A program made the translations under genes and the position numbers. This document shows, in pieces, positions 26,040 through 34,779 of a DNA stretch of 64,000 nt; the stretch's first letter is position 1; every line of letters begins with the position of its first letter. Source of the stretch: Pelagibius sp965227505 (GTDB taxonomy: Bacteria > Pseudomonadota > Alphaproteobacteria > Kiloniellales > Kiloniellaceae); assembly GCF_965227505.1 (NCBI RefSeq), contig NZ_OZ245757.1:2232001-2296000 (forward strand), written 5' to 3'. Under the pieces are notes generated by a model. That model was not told the DNA's origin, ran no database searches, and saw only the letters and a list, made by a program, of their open reading frames with translations.

Positions 26040-26279
26040 CTAGAGCCGGCTGTGGCTGCCGTCGCAGAGCGGCTGCTTCGCGCTTTGCTTGCAGCCGCAG
26101 AAAAAAACGTCCTTGCTGGCGGCGGCTTCGTACATGACCGGGGTGATCCCGGTCCCGGAGTGCGATCCGTCGCAAAAAGGCTGCTTCTTGCTGCGCCCGC
26201 AGGCGCACCAGAAGTACTTCTTTCCGGCCTCCACCTGGACCTTGTAAGGCTCTTTTTGCGCAGGAATCGGGTCTGACAT
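26040..26279 (-). CDS. Double CDGSH iron-sulfur protein
   Basis: 79 residues with two CDGSH (MitoNEET-type) cluster motifs: Cys25, Cys27, Cys36 and His40 (CACGRSKKQPFCDGSH) and Cys61, Cys63, Cys72 and His76 (CGCKQSAKQPLCDGSH). Each should bind a redox-active 2Fe-2S cluster through three Cys and one His. The tandem form is common in bacteria. Its role, electron transfer or cluster delivery, is not established. The start at ATG 26279 follows AGAAGGAAGGC, a strong ribosome site. Confidence 0.92.
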   Translation of the reverse strand: MSDPIPAQKEPYKVQVEAGKKYFWCACGRSKKQPFCDGSHSGTGITPVMYEAAASKDVFFCGCKQSAKQPLCDGSHSRL

Positions 26280-26528
26280 GAAGCCTTCCTTCTGCTGGCC
26301 GGCTGGTTTACTGTCCGCGGGCGGACGCCGGACGGGGGTCTGCATCCGACTCGATTGACCGGCTTTCGAGTGACTGGCGGACTTTAGGGAACCGCCGGGC
26401 AGGCCACAAGGCCCGGCTTTGTTCTCACCCCAGGGCCCCGGCAAGGCTGGCGCAGACGGGACCGCGCGCCATATAAACCGTGGAGCGTTTTAACAGGGAC
26501 CTGTGTCGAAAAGGCGAAGACCGTCACG

Positions 26529-27488
26529 ATGAGCAAGAGGCCGCTAACCGTACTTCTGGCCAATCCCCGCGGTTTCTGCGCCGGGGTGGAACGCGCGATC
26601 GAGATCGTCGAGCGGGCGTTGCAGAAATATGGCGCGCCGGTCTACGTGCGCCACGAGATCGTCCACAACCGCTTCGTGGTCGAGTCGCTGGAATCCAAGG
26701 GCGCTGTCTTCGTCGAGGAGCTGGACGAGGTGCCTGAGGGCGTGCCGGTCATCTTCTCCGCTCACGGTGTGCCCAAGGACGTGCCGGCGGATGCCGAGCG
26801 CCGGCAGATGTTCTACCTCGATGCCACCTGTCCACTGGTCAGCAAGGTGCACCGCGAGGCCGAACGCCATGTCCGCGTCGGCCACCACATCCTGCTGATC
26901 GGCCACGCCGGCCATCCCGAGGTGGTCGGGACCATGGGCCAGGTGCCGGCGGACGCCATCACCCTGGTGGAAAGCGCCGCCGAGGCGGAGAGCATTGCTG
27001 TTGATGACCCGGAGAACCTGGCCTACATCACCCAGACGACGCTTTCGGTCGACGACACGGCGGAAATCATCGCGGTCCTGCGCCGCCGCTTTCCGCGAAT
27101 CCACGGACCGAAGAAAGAGGACATCTGCTACGCCACCACCAACCGGCAGGAAGCGGTGAAGGCCATCGCCCAGCAGTGCGACGCCCTGCTGGTGGTCGGC
27201 GCGCCCAATTCTTCGAACTCCCAGCGCCTCGTCGAGGTTGCCGAGCGCGAGGGATGCAAAACCGCGGTTCTGGTACAGCGTGCGGAGGACCTGGACTGGT
27301 CGCAGTTGGCCGGCATCTCGACGCTTGGCCTCACCGCCGGTGCCTCGGCGCCGGAGGTTCTGGTGGAGGAGCTCCTGCAGGCCTGCCGCGATCACTTCGA
27401 CGTCTCCATCCGCGAGGTCAGCGGGGTTGTCGAAGACGTGATTTTCAAACTGCCGAAAGAGCTTTCCGACCGGGCCGCAACAGGCTGA
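26529..27488 (+). CDS. ispH: 4-hydroxy-3-methylbut-2-enyl diphosphate reductase
   Basis: 319 residues. It makes IPP and DMAPP in the last step of the MEP isoprenoid pathway using a 4Fe-4S cluster. The three cluster cysteines are Cys17 (RGFCAGVERAI), Cys101 (LDATCPLVSKVH) and Cys200 (EDICYATTNRQ). The substrate motif GAPNSSNSQRL is present. It starts an operon with thrB and rnhA, a standard alphaproteobacterial arrangement. A TATAAA-like -10 lies near 26471. Confidence 0.97.
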   Translation: MSKRPLTVLLANPRGFCAGVERAIEIVERALQKYGAPVYVRHEIVHNRFVVESLESKGAVFVEELDEVPEGVPVIFSAHGVPKDVPADAERRQMFYLDATCPLVSKVHREAERHVRVGHHILLIGHAGHPEVVGTMGQVPADAITLVESAAEAESIAVDDPENLAYITQTTLSVDDTAEIIAVLRRRFPRIHGPKKEDICYATTNRQEAVKAIAQQCDALLVVGAPNSSNSQRLVEVAEREGCKTAVLVQRAEDLDWSQLAGISTLGLTAGASAPEVLVEELLQACRDHFDVSIREVSGVVEDVIFKLPKELSDRAATG

Positions 27489-27592
27489 CATCCTGGCGGG
27501 CCCGGCGCGCAGCGGCCGACCGCGCGCGACACCGCCCACCCCCGCCAGCCAATCCCCAACAGCCACCCCCGTGAACCAGACCCTTCCCGCCC

Positions 27593-28558
27593 ATGGCCGT
27601 CTACACCGAAGTCTCTGCCGAGGATCTTGCCTGTTTCGTGGCGGACTACGACCTCGGCGAACTGCTCACCTTCAAGGGAATCGCGGAAGGCGTGGAGAAC
27701 TCCAACTACCTTCTGCAGTCGGAGAGCGGCCATTACATCCTGACGCTCTATGAGAAACGGGTGGCGGCGGCCGACCTGCCGTTCTTCCTCGGCCTGATGG
27801 AGCATCTCGCGGACCAGGGCATAAGCTGCCCGGTCCCCCTCCATGCCAAGGACGGCAGGGCGCTGCGCGAGCTTTGCGGACGCCCGGCGGCCCTGATCTC
27901 CTTCCTGGAGGGCCTCTGGCCGCGGCGCATCCAGACCTTTCACTGCAGCGCCCTGGGCGAGGCCATGGCCCGCATGCATCTGGCCGGCGCGGACTTTGCG
28001 ATGCGGCGCGCCAACGCGCTCTCCGTAACCGGCTGGCGCCCGCTGCTTGAGGCCTGCGCGCCGCGCGCCGACGAAGTGATGCCCGGTCTCGCCAAGGCCC
28101 TGGAAGAGGAACTGACGCAGCTGGAAGCGCAGTGGCCCGAGGACATGCCGGCCGGCGTTATCCACGCCGATCTCTTTCCCGACAACGTCTTCTTCCGGCG
28201 CGAGCGGCTGACCGGCATCATCGACTTCTACTTCGCCTGCAACGACTTCTTCGCCTACGACCTGGCGATCTGCCTGAACGCCTGGTGCTTCGAGCAGGAC
28301 AACGCCTTCAACGTTACCAAGGCGCGTATGCTGCTGCAGGCCTACGCGAAGGTCCGCGCCCTTTCCGAAGCGGAACTGGCTGCCCTGCCGCTGCTGGCGC
28401 GCGGCTCCGCCCTGCGGTTCCTGCTGACGCGCCTCTACGACTGGCTGCACCACCCGGAGGGGGCGTTCGTCCAGCCCAAGGACCCGCTGGAGTACTGGAA
28501 GAAGCTGCGCTTTCATCAGCAGGTGCGCGGGCCCGGCGCATACGGGCTGGATCTCTAG
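27593..28558 (+). CDS. thrB: Homoserine kinase (ThrB, aminoglycoside-phosphotransferase fold)
   Basis: 321 residues. It phosphorylates homoserine in threonine synthesis; the product is used by ThrC, whose gene is about 18 kb away in this window. This is the alphaproteobacterial APH-fold enzyme, not the GHMP-fold one of E. coli: the Brenner motif VIHADLFPDNVFF and metal motif IIDFYFACNDFFAYDLA are clear, and the N-terminus GIAEGVENSNYLL is typical. It follows ispH by about 100 bases. Confidence 0.95.
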   Translation: MAVYTEVSAEDLACFVADYDLGELLTFKGIAEGVENSNYLLQSESGHYILTLYEKRVAAADLPFFLGLMEHLADQGISCPVPLHAKDGRALRELCGRPAALISFLEGLWPRRIQTFHCSALGEAMARMHLAGADFAMRRANALSVTGWRPLLEACAPRADEVMPGLAKALEEELTQLEAQWPEDMPAGVIHADLFPDNVFFRRERLTGIIDFYFACNDFFAYDLAICLNAWCFEQDNAFNVTKARMLLQAYAKVRALSEAELAALPLLARGSALRFLLTRLYDWLHHPEGAFVQPKDPLEYWKKLRFHQQVRGPGAYGLDL

Positions 28559-28595
28559 AAGACACCGCAGATCGAAGGAGCTTGAGCACCGCACA

Positions 28596-29042
28596 ATGGC
28601 GGCAGACCCCGACAGCATCGAAATCTTCACCGACGGCGCCTGCTCCGGCAACCCGGGGCCGGGCGGCTGGGGCGCGCTGCTGCGCTTCAAGGGAAACGAG
28701 AAAGAGCTCTGCGGCGGCGAGGCCTCGACCACCAACAACCGTATGGAGCTGATGGCCGCGATCGTGGCCCTGGAGGCGCTGAAACGGCCGGCGCGGGTCG
28801 ACCTGCACACCGACAGCACCTATCTGCGCGACGGCATCACCAAGTGGATCCACGGCTGGAAGCGCAACGGCTGGAAGACCGCGGCCAAGAAGCCGGTGAA
28901 GAACGTCGACCTCTGGCAGCGCCTGGAAGCGGCGCTCGGTCCCCACGAGGTGCGCTGGCATTGGGTGAAGGGCCATGCCGGCCACCCGGAAAACGAGCGC
29001 GCAGACGAACTGGCCCGCGCCGGCCTGGAAACCGCGCGCTGA
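28596..29042 (+). CDS. rnhA: Ribonuclease HI
   Basis: 148 residues. It cuts the RNA strand of RNA-DNA hybrids. The catalytic residues are visible: Asp13 (IFTDGACSGNPGPGGWG), Glu51 (NNRMELMA), Asp73 (HTDSTYL), His127 (VKGHAGHPENERAD) and Asp137. The basic protrusion WIHGWKRNGWKTAAKKPVKN is present. It lies 37 bases after thrB and is the last gene of the ispH operon. Confidence 0.97.
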   Translation: MAADPDSIEIFTDGACSGNPGPGGWGALLRFKGNEKELCGGEASTTNNRMELMAAIVALEALKRPARVDLHTDSTYLRDGITKWIHGWKRNGWKTAAKKPVKNVDLWQRLEAALGPHEVRWHWVKGHAGHPENERADELARAGLETAR

Positions 29043-29180
29043 CGCGCGCAAGGGTGCAAGGGCGCAAAAGGGACTGCTGCACTGCAGTATTTAACCGATC
29101 ATTCAAGACAGCCCGCTAGGCTTTCCGCCGGGCGCCCTCTCCGCGAGAGGCGGTGCGCCGGACTGCGGCGGATACGGATC

Positions 29181-29603
29181 ATGGCAGACAGCTTCTTCGA
29201 GGAACTCGGCGGCATGGACTGCCTGGAGCGGGTTCACCGGATCTTCTACGGCAAGCTTCTAAGCCACCCCTGGCTGAAGGGGTTCTTCGAGGGCGTGCCG
29301 CGCCATCATCTTGAGTCGCAGCAGACCGACTTCATGGCCGGTGTCTTCGGCGGACCCAAGATCTACGGGGGCCGGCCGCCGAAAAGCGCCCATGTCCATC
29401 TGTTCATCACCGAGGAGGTCTTCATGATCCGCCATGGTCTCCTCGAGGAATCGCTCATCGAAGCGGGGATACGACCGGATCTGAGAAAGCGCTGGCTGGG
29501 CTATGACCTGCGCATGAAGAAGGTGCTGGTGAAGTCCTCGGTCTCGGAGTGCGCCGGACGCTACAACACCGACCCCGTGGTGGTGGTCGAAAAACCCTGC
29601 TAG
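29181..29603 (+). CDS. Truncated haemoglobin-family protein
   Basis: 140 residues. The N-terminal FFEELGGMDCLERVHRIFYGKLLSHPWLKGFF and middle HVHLFITEEVFMIRHGLLEESL follow the two-over-two globin pattern, with a candidate proximal His in the latter. Group I/II truncated globins bind oxygen or NO. The subgroup is not clear, and the C-terminal 20 residues with a terminal Cys are atypical. It stands alone after the rnhA operon. Confidence 0.75.
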   Translation: MADSFFEELGGMDCLERVHRIFYGKLLSHPWLKGFFEGVPRHHLESQQTDFMAGVFGGPKIYGGRPPKSAHVHLFITEEVFMIRHGLLEESLIEAGIRPDLRKRWLGYDLRMKKVLVKSSVSECAGRYNTDPVVVVEKPC

Positions 29604-29657
29604 GCGGAAGCGTCGGGACAGGCCGGTGCTCGACGGCCTGGCCTGCGCGGGCCGCCG

Positions 29658-30548
29658 CTATCCTTTTTCGCCCAACGAAAGAACCGCATGGCGCACGATG
29701 TCGAGCGCGGGATCGTCGCGCCTGTCCCGCCGCTCGACCAGCACCATGGGGCGTGTGATCGGCGGGTCCAGGTCACAGAGAACGAGATCCCTCGCATCGC
29801 GCCGGTCTTCCAGGACGCAGGCCGGAAGAACGGACACGCCGAGCCCCGCGGCGACAACGTTCTTGATGGCTTCGATGTAGCTGAGCTCCATCACCGGCTT
29901 CGCCTCGATGCCGGCCGCCCAAAACCAATCGCGCACCGTCCGGTCGGTCCAGCTGACGCCGTCGAGGATCAGGTCGTGCTCCTCGAATCCGGCAGGCGTC
30001 AGGGGATCGCAGGCATCGCGGGCCGACGCCGGCAGAACCGCGAACATCGGTTCATCGTAGAGCGCGGTCACTGTCAGGCGCCTGTCGATCCTGGGCGGCG
30101 TCCCGACGCAGAGATCGAGTTGGTTGTCGGCCACAAGGGGGGCGAGATCCTCCGTCAGCCCGGTGCGGATGATGATCTCGATATCGCTGTACTGCCGGCG
30201 CACCGCCTGCAGAAGGCGCGGCAGGACATAGGTGGCGACGCTCGGCTGGGCGCCGATCCGCACCCGGCCAAGCCGGCCCTGGCGATGCCGCTTCATGGCG
30301 GCCACCGCGTCCTCGGCCTCCCGGTCGATCCGGCGGGCATGCTCCAGCAGCCTGAAGCCCGCCGCGGTCGCGAACGCTTTCTTGCCGACGCGGTCGATGA
30401 GACGCACCCCCAGCCGCCGCTCCAGCTCCCGGATCTGGGTGCTGACGGCGGATTGGGAATAGTTCAGCCGCCGCGCCGCGGCGGTAAAGCCGCCAAGCGC
30501 GACAACGGTCTGAAAGGTCCGCAGCTGATCGAGGCTGAGTTCGCGCAT
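29658..30548 (-). CDS. LysR-family transcriptional regulator
   Basis: 296 residues. The N-terminal winged helix-turn-helix is FTAAARRLNYSQSAVSTQIRELERRLGVRLIDR, followed by the periplasmic-binding-like effector domain (QPSVATYVLPRLLQAVRR onward). It is divergent from a GNAT acetyltransferase gene about 107 bases away, the usual layout for a LysR regulator and its target. ATG 30548 is used; a TTG at 30551 immediately upstream is also possible. The ligand is unknown. Confidence 0.92.
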   Translation of the reverse strand: MRELSLDQLRTFQTVVALGGFTAAARRLNYSQSAVSTQIRELERRLGVRLIDRVGKKAFATAAGFRLLEHARRIDREAEDAVAAMKRHRQGRLGRVRIGAQPSVATYVLPRLLQAVRRQYSDIEIIIRTGLTEDLAPLVADNQLDLCVGTPPRIDRRLTVTALYDEPMFAVLPASARDACDPLTPAGFEEHDLILDGVSWTDRTVRDWFWAAGIEAKPVMELSYIEAIKNVVAAGLGVSVLPACVLEDRRDARDLVLCDLDPPITRPMVLVERRDRRDDPALDIVRHAVLSLGEKG

Positions 30549-30550
30549 CA

Positions 30551-30565
30551 ATCAAAATTCCTGAT
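30551..30565. promoter_or_regulatory. Candidate LysR-type operator
   Basis: ATCAAAATTCCTGAT is an ATC-N9-GAT dyad fitting the T-N11-A pattern of LysR sites. It lies at the regulator's own start within an AT-rich divergent promoter region (30551-30602). Assignment is by pattern and position only. Confidence 0.4.
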
Positions 30566-30654
30566 CAATATAAGAAAAATATTCGATTTGATCGATGAAT
30601 AAAGGGGCGCTATCTGAGGGTCAAGAAAAGGACGCCGCGCTTTGAGGAGATGCT

Positions 30655-31281
30655 ATGAAAACGCCCCAAGGCGGCGGCGCGGCGCTGCCGGCCCCGGTGT
30701 CGGAACAGGAGCCACAACCCTCAGGCCCGGGTAAGCGGGGCCTCGAGGGTCGGCGCTTTGGCGTTCGCCTGGCAACCGCGGCGGACAGGGCCGAGATCGA
30801 GGCGCTGATGCAGCGGTCGATCCGCCAACTCCAGGAGCCCTTCCTCAAGCCGGCACAGATCGATGCCTCCTTCGACATCATGGGGCTCGATGATCAGCTC
30901 ATAGAAGACCGGACCTATTACGTTGTGGAAGATGAGGGCCTGATCGCCGGATGCGGCGGCTGGAGCCGGCGGGCCACACTCTACGGGGGAAGCCATTCCC
31001 CGGGGCGCGATGAAGCCCTGCTCGACCCCGCAGTCGACGCGGCGCGCATCCGCGCCATGTACACCCACCCGGATCACGTGCGCCGGGGTGTCGGCCGCCT
31101 GATCCTGGAGGTCTGCGAGGACGCCGCCCGCCGGCAAGGCTTCCGCCGCGCCGAACTGGTGGCGACCCTGGCCGGTCTGCCGCTCTACCGCGCCTGCGGC
31201 TATCACGTGGTCAAGGAAGCCCTGGTCGAGACACGCTCAGGGGTGGGCATTCCGGGCTGCCAGATGACCAAGGCGCTCTGA
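30655..31281 (+). CDS. GNAT-family N-acetyltransferase
   Basis: 208 residues. A 35-residue hydrophilic lead is followed by a GNAT domain: FGVRLATAADRAEIEALMQRS, the strand GLIAGCGGWSRRATLYGG, the acetyl-CoA loop HPDHVRRGVGRLILEVCEDAA, and the final YRACGYHVVKEALV. The substrate is unknown. Divergent from the LysR regulator, which probably controls it. The long lead may be non-coding if the true start is further in, but no better start with a ribosome site was seen (GAGGAGATGCT precedes ATG 30655). Confidence 0.88.
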   Translation: MKTPQGGGAALPAPVSEQEPQPSGPGKRGLEGRRFGVRLATAADRAEIEALMQRSIRQLQEPFLKPAQIDASFDIMGLDDQLIEDRTYYVVEDEGLIAGCGGWSRRATLYGGSHSPGRDEALLDPAVDAARIRAMYTHPDHVRRGVGRLILEVCEDAARRQGFRRAELVATLAGLPLYRACGYHVVKEALVETRSGVGIPGCQMTKAL

Positions 31282-31309
31282 CCCGGCCTTTGCCGTCGGC
31301 TTCGCAAGC

Positions 31310-31771
31310 CTACTCCATGGCCAGGGAGGCTTCGGCCTTCATGGTGCTCATGACCAGATAGGTGGTGAAGGCGGCCACGTTGCTGTCGGCGTGGAACAGG
31401 CGGTCGGCCAGCGCCGAGTACTCGTCCATGTCGGCCACATGCAGGATCACCACGCAGCTGATGTTGCCGGTGACCATGTAGCACTGGGAGACCGCGGCTT
31501 CGGCCTTCACACGCGTGATGAAGTCGCGGCGAAACTCCGGGCCGTGGCGCTCCAGCTTCACCGTCACCACCGCGGAAAGCCGCCGGTCGAGCTGGGCCGG
31601 ATCGATCAGCGCCACGATACGCCGGATCACACCGCCCTCCTTCAGCCGGGCAACGCGCCGCAGGCAGGCCGAGGGTGACAGGCCCACCTGCTCGGCCAGG
31701 CTCGTGTTGGGCAGGTCGGCATCCTTGCGCAGCAGCGCGAGAATCCGGTGGTCGATCTGGTCCAGCTCCAT
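31310..31771 (-). CDS. Lrp/AsnC-family transcriptional regulator
   Basis: 153 residues: N-terminal helix-turn-helix (LPNTSLAEQVGLSPSACLRRVARL) and C-terminal RAM ligand-binding domain (SQCYMVTGNISCVVILHVADMDEY). These regulators respond to amino acids. The start at 31771 (MELDQIDHRIL) matches the family; an in-frame ATG at 31792 would add seven residues. It is divergent from a multi-spanning membrane protein gene, which it likely regulates. Confidence 0.9.
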   Translation of the reverse strand: MELDQIDHRILALLRKDADLPNTSLAEQVGLSPSACLRRVARLKEGGVIRRIVALIDPAQLDRRLSAVVTVKLERHGPEFRRDFITRVKAEAAVSQCYMVTGNISCVVILHVADMDEYSALADRLFHADSNVAAFTTYLVMSTMKAEASLAME

Positions 31772-31783
31772 CGGAGCACAATT

Positions 31784-31810
31784 ATTGCGCATAAGAACCA
31801 AATACGCAAT
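31784..31810. promoter_or_regulatory. Candidate Lrp-type operator
   Basis: ATTGCG at 31784 and CGCAAT at 31805 form a 6-base inverted repeat with a 15-base AT-rich spacer just upstream of the regulator start, in the divergent promoter region. The arrangement suits binding by an Lrp dimer; not proven. Confidence 0.4.
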
Positions 31811-31907
31811 CTGAACCGAAGAATCTGCAATCTTCGATGACAAAATGCGGCAAGCCTGGGCAATTCTTCGGTCTTCCTTGACCTCCCGGACGGAAGCCGA
31901 AGACACC

Positions 31908-32879
31908 ATGACACGCTATCTCACCGACCTCGCCCGCCGCAGCCTGACGACCTTTGCAGAGCTTCTCCAGATCATGCTGCCGGTCATGATCCTGGTGCGC
32001 CTGGGCAACGCATTCGGGCTGTCGGAGGCCCTGGCCTGGCTGCTCGCGCCGGTGATGGGCCTGGCGGGGTTGCCGCCGGAGACCGGCATCGTCTGGGCCA
32101 CGGCGCTTCTGACCGGCGTCTACGGCGGGATCGGCGCCTATCTGGTGCTGCTGCCGGACCTGGGCATGACGGTCGCCCAGCACAGCATCCTCTGCGCCAT
32201 GATCCTCTTCGCCCATGCCCTGCCGGTGGAGCAGGCGATCGTACGCCGGGCCGGGGCCAGCTTTCTGCTCACCAGCCTGCTGCGCGTCGGCGCGGCGCTG
32301 GCTTACGGCGCAGCCGTTGCCTGGATCTGCGCGGCAACGGGCGCGCTCTCCGAACCGCTGGAGCCCGTCCTGCTTGGCGGCGGCGCGGGCGATGCCGGAT
32401 GGGGTGCCTGGGCGGTGGAGACGGCGGTCTCTCTGGGTTCGATTCTTGTGATCGTCGCCCTGCTCTTCGCCCTGCTCGACGGGCTGGAGGCGCTCGGCGT
32501 GCTGCGCTGGACCACGCGGTTGCTGGAGCCGCTGCTGCGCGGCATCGGGCTCGATCCACGCATGGCGCCGATGACCACCATCGGCATGCTGCTGGGCCTC
32601 ACCTACGGCGGCGCGCTCATCATCCAGGCCACGAAGGACGAGCAGTTCGATGCCCGCGCGCGCTTTCTCGCCCTCGCCTGCCTGTCGCTGTCCCACGCGC
32701 TGATCGAGGACACCGCGCTGATGCTGGCGCTGGGTGCCGATGTCTGGATCGTGCTGGTGGGCCGGGTGGCCTTCACCCTGGCGATCGTCGCCGCCCTGGC
32801 CGCCCTGCTTAAGCGCTGGCCGGCAAGCGCCGGGCGGTTGCGGAAAAGAGCCAGGGAGAGTTCGGGCAGACTGCGGTGA
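31908..32879 (+). CDS. Membrane protein with nucleoside-recognition (Gate) domains
   Basis: 323 residues with about eight to nine membrane helices in two related parts (TTFAELLQIMLPVMILVRLG near the start; LTTRLLEPLL-type segment and MTTIGMLLGLTYGGALI later). The pattern matches the Gate/nucleoside-recognition proteins (SpmA/SpmB, YjiH-like), whose transported compound is unknown. Pairing with an Lrp regulator hints at amino-acid or peptide movement, which is inference. ATG 31908 gives a sensible N-terminus. Confidence 0.75.
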   Translation: MTRYLTDLARRSLTTFAELLQIMLPVMILVRLGNAFGLSEALAWLLAPVMGLAGLPPETGIVWATALLTGVYGGIGAYLVLLPDLGMTVAQHSILCAMILFAHALPVEQAIVRRAGASFLLTSLLRVGAALAYGAAVAWICAATGALSEPLEPVLLGGGAGDAGWGAWAVETAVSLGSILVIVALLFALLDGLEALGVLRWTTRLLEPLLRGIGLDPRMAPMTTIGMLLGLTYGGALIIQATKDEQFDARARFLALACLSLSHALIEDTALMLALGADVWIVLVGRVAFTLAIVAALAALLKRWPASAGRLRKRARESSGRLR

Positions 32880-32900
32880 GCAGCCTCCGCGTCGTCGCGC

Positions 32901-33494
32901 CTACGGCCTGCCGGATTGATCCAGGACCAGCAAGGCGCTGCGCGCCATGTCGCGCACAGGCCCGAGGTCGCCATAGACCCGGTGCAGCACCGCCATGCCG
33001 CGGGTGACCCCGAGGAAGAAACGCGCCAGGGCCTGCGTATCCGTGTCTTCGGGAAGCCTGCCCGCGGCGCGGCCGCGCTCCAACGTCTCCCTCAGCGCCG
33101 CTTCCGTGCGCAGGAAGTTCGCTTTCACGGCCTCCGCAGGCACGGGGTCGCGGCCGCCGCACTCCATCGCCGTCTGGCACATCAGGCAGCCGTCGGGCGT
33201 GGAGGCCTCAGCCATGCGCGCCAGATGGCTCTCGAAGAACCGCTCAAGGGCGCGGCGGGGGTCGGGGTCGGCCAGGGCCTCGCGCACCGCGCCGCCGTAG
33301 CGTTCGCCATAGCGCTCGAGCGCGCGCAGCAGCAGGGCTTCCTTGTCGCCGTAGGCATGGTAGAGGCTGCCGCGCTGCACCTTGGCGGCGGCTGCGAGAT
33401 CGGCCATGGCGGTCTCGCCATAGCCCTTCTCCCAGAACGTTTCCATCACGGCCTGGAGGACCGCGTCCTCGTCAAACTGCCGCACGCCGACCAT
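32901..33494 (-). CDS. TetR-family transcriptional regulator
   Basis: 197 residues. N-terminal helix-turn-helix: VMETFWEKGYGETAMADLAAAAKVQRGSLYHAYGDKEALL. The C-terminal ligand domain contains CLMCQTAMECGG, typical of a common AcrR/TetR subgroup. The ATG at 33494 is preferred over the GTG at 33500 because GGAGGG lies eight bases before the ATG and only two before the GTG. Divergent from the metallo-beta-lactamase-fold gene. Confidence 0.9.
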   Translation of the reverse strand: MVGVRQFDEDAVLQAVMETFWEKGYGETAMADLAAAAKVQRGSLYHAYGDKEALLLRALERYGERYGGAVREALADPDPRRALERFFESHLARMAEASTPDGCLMCQTAMECGGRDPVPAEAVKANFLRTEAALRETLERGRAAGRLPEDTDTQALARFFLGVTRGMAVLHRVYGDLGPVRDMARSALLVLDQSGRP

Positions 33495-33565
33495 AGACAC
33501 CCTCCTTCACCCGAGACCCGCGCACAGTTGTGGCGCAACGGCCTCTCGCCGTCATAAAAACAATG

Positions 33566-33583
33566 TTTGACACTGATGTCAAA
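33566..33583. promoter_or_regulatory. Candidate TetR operator
   Basis: TTTGACACTGATGTCAAA is a perfect 7-base inverted repeat with a 4-base spacer between the TetR gene and its divergent neighbour. The left arm contains TTGACA, a -35-like hexamer, so binding would block transcription. Confidence 0.6.
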
Positions 33584-33646
33584 AATCCCATCTACCGTCA
33601 TGACGGGTGCCGATCCCCGGCCCCAGAACCATGAGGAGAAACAGCC

Positions 33647-34702
33647 ATGTCTGTGGCCAAAGACCGCCCGCGCGCCCCGAGATTCGCGGCCCCGGGCTCC
33701 AAGGCTCTGCGCACCGGCGCCTTCTTCAAATCCGTCATCCCGGCCGTTGCCCTGGCCGCGCTCGCCACCCCGACCCTGTTCGCCGCCCCGGCCCTGTTCG
33801 ACAGCGCACCTGCACAGGCCGCAACGGCGCCGACCGTGCACAGCTTTGCCGCCCAACCCAAGCTGGTCGACACCACGAACACCCACTGGGTCGAGACCGA
33901 TGAGGGCGTGATCGTCATCGACACCCAGCGCGTCTTCCCGGAGGCCGAGCGCGCGGTGCGGCACATCCAGAGAACAGGCAAACCGGTCCTCGGCATCTTC
34001 ATCACCCATGCCCATACCGATCACTACGGCGGACTCTCGCTCTTCAAGGCGGCCTTTCCGGATGCGCCGGTCTTCGCCGCCGCGGAGACGACCCGTTCCA
34101 TGCGCGAAGACAGCCGCGGCTACAACGCGGCGCGCAAGGCGCGCCACGGCGACATCTTCCCGAGCCAGGCGGTGATCAGCGCCAACCTGCCCGACCGCAC
34201 GATCGACGACGGCGACGTGGTCGAACTGGGCGGCCTCAGCTTCGAAGTGCACAAGATGGGGCCGAGCGAAGCGGAGGTCACCTCCATGCTCTATCTGCGC
34301 GACCATGACCTGCTCTTCGTCGGCGATCTGATCAACGACGGCTTCGTGCCGGCGCCGCTGGAAAGCCTCGACAACTGGCTGGTCCAACTGGACGAGATCG
34401 AAGCGCGCTATGCCGCCGACACCACCATCTACATCGGCCATGGGCCGCACGGTCCCCTCGGCCCGGCGCTGGCAGCCCAGCGCGCCTATCTGGAAGACCT
34501 GGGCGCCGCGGTGACGGCGGCCATCGGGGACGGCGTGCTCGACGGCGCGGAGGCGGAAGCCATCGCCTTCGACCTCGAGGCCCGCTATCCCTACTGGCAC
34601 GGCGTCGGCGGCAACGCGCGCATCGAAGTGCTGAGCGCGGTGGCCGGTTTCGTCGCCGAGCAGCGCGGCGCGGAGGTGCGCAGCGACGCCGCCTTCCGGT
34701 AA
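33647..34702 (+). CDS. Exported metallo-beta-lactamase-fold hydrolase
   Basis: 351 residues. The N-terminal 60 residues form an unusually long export signal ending APAQAATAPT. The mature enzyme has the zinc motif ITHAHTDHYGGL, the bridging region LLFVGDLINDGF and a final YIGHGPHG His, so both metal sites look intact. The substrate is unknown; members of this fold cleave lactams, lactones, thioesters and alkyl sulfates. Divergent from, and probably repressed by, the TetR gene. Its leader and first 27 codons closely resemble those of the membrane protein gene at 35078, described in the findings. Confidence 0.88.
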   Translation: MSVAKDRPRAPRFAAPGSKALRTGAFFKSVIPAVALAALATPTLFAAPALFDSAPAQAATAPTVHSFAAQPKLVDTTNTHWVETDEGVIVIDTQRVFPEAERAVRHIQRTGKPVLGIFITHAHTDHYGGLSLFKAAFPDAPVFAAAETTRSMREDSRGYNAARKARHGDIFPSQAVISANLPDRTIDDGDVVELGGLSFEVHKMGPSEAEVTSMLYLRDHDLLFVGDLINDGFVPAPLESLDNWLVQLDEIEARYAADTTIYIGHGPHGPLGPALAAQRAYLEDLGAAVTAAIGDGVLDGAEAEAIAFDLEARYPYWHGVGGNARIEVLSAVAGFVAEQRGAEVRSDAAFR

Positions 34703-34713
34703 GGCAGAACAGC

Positions 34714-34750
34714 GGGGCCGGGTCTCCGTCCGAGACCGGCCCCCTTCTTT
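34714..34750 (+). terminator. Intrinsic terminator after the metallo-beta-lactamase-fold gene
   Basis: GGGGCCGGGTCTC / GAGACCGGCCCC stem with a CGTCC loop, followed by CTTCTTT, 12 bases after the stop codon. Confidence 0.8.
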
Positions 34751-34779
34751 ACCCAGGGCTGTTGCATATGAGAGCAGTA

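Noticed and set aside
26394..26423. Hairpin GCCGGGC / GCCCGGC followed by TTTGTT upstream of ispH
   Set aside because: It looks like a weak terminator, but no + strand gene ends before it and the likely ispH promoter lies after it, so no role could be supported.
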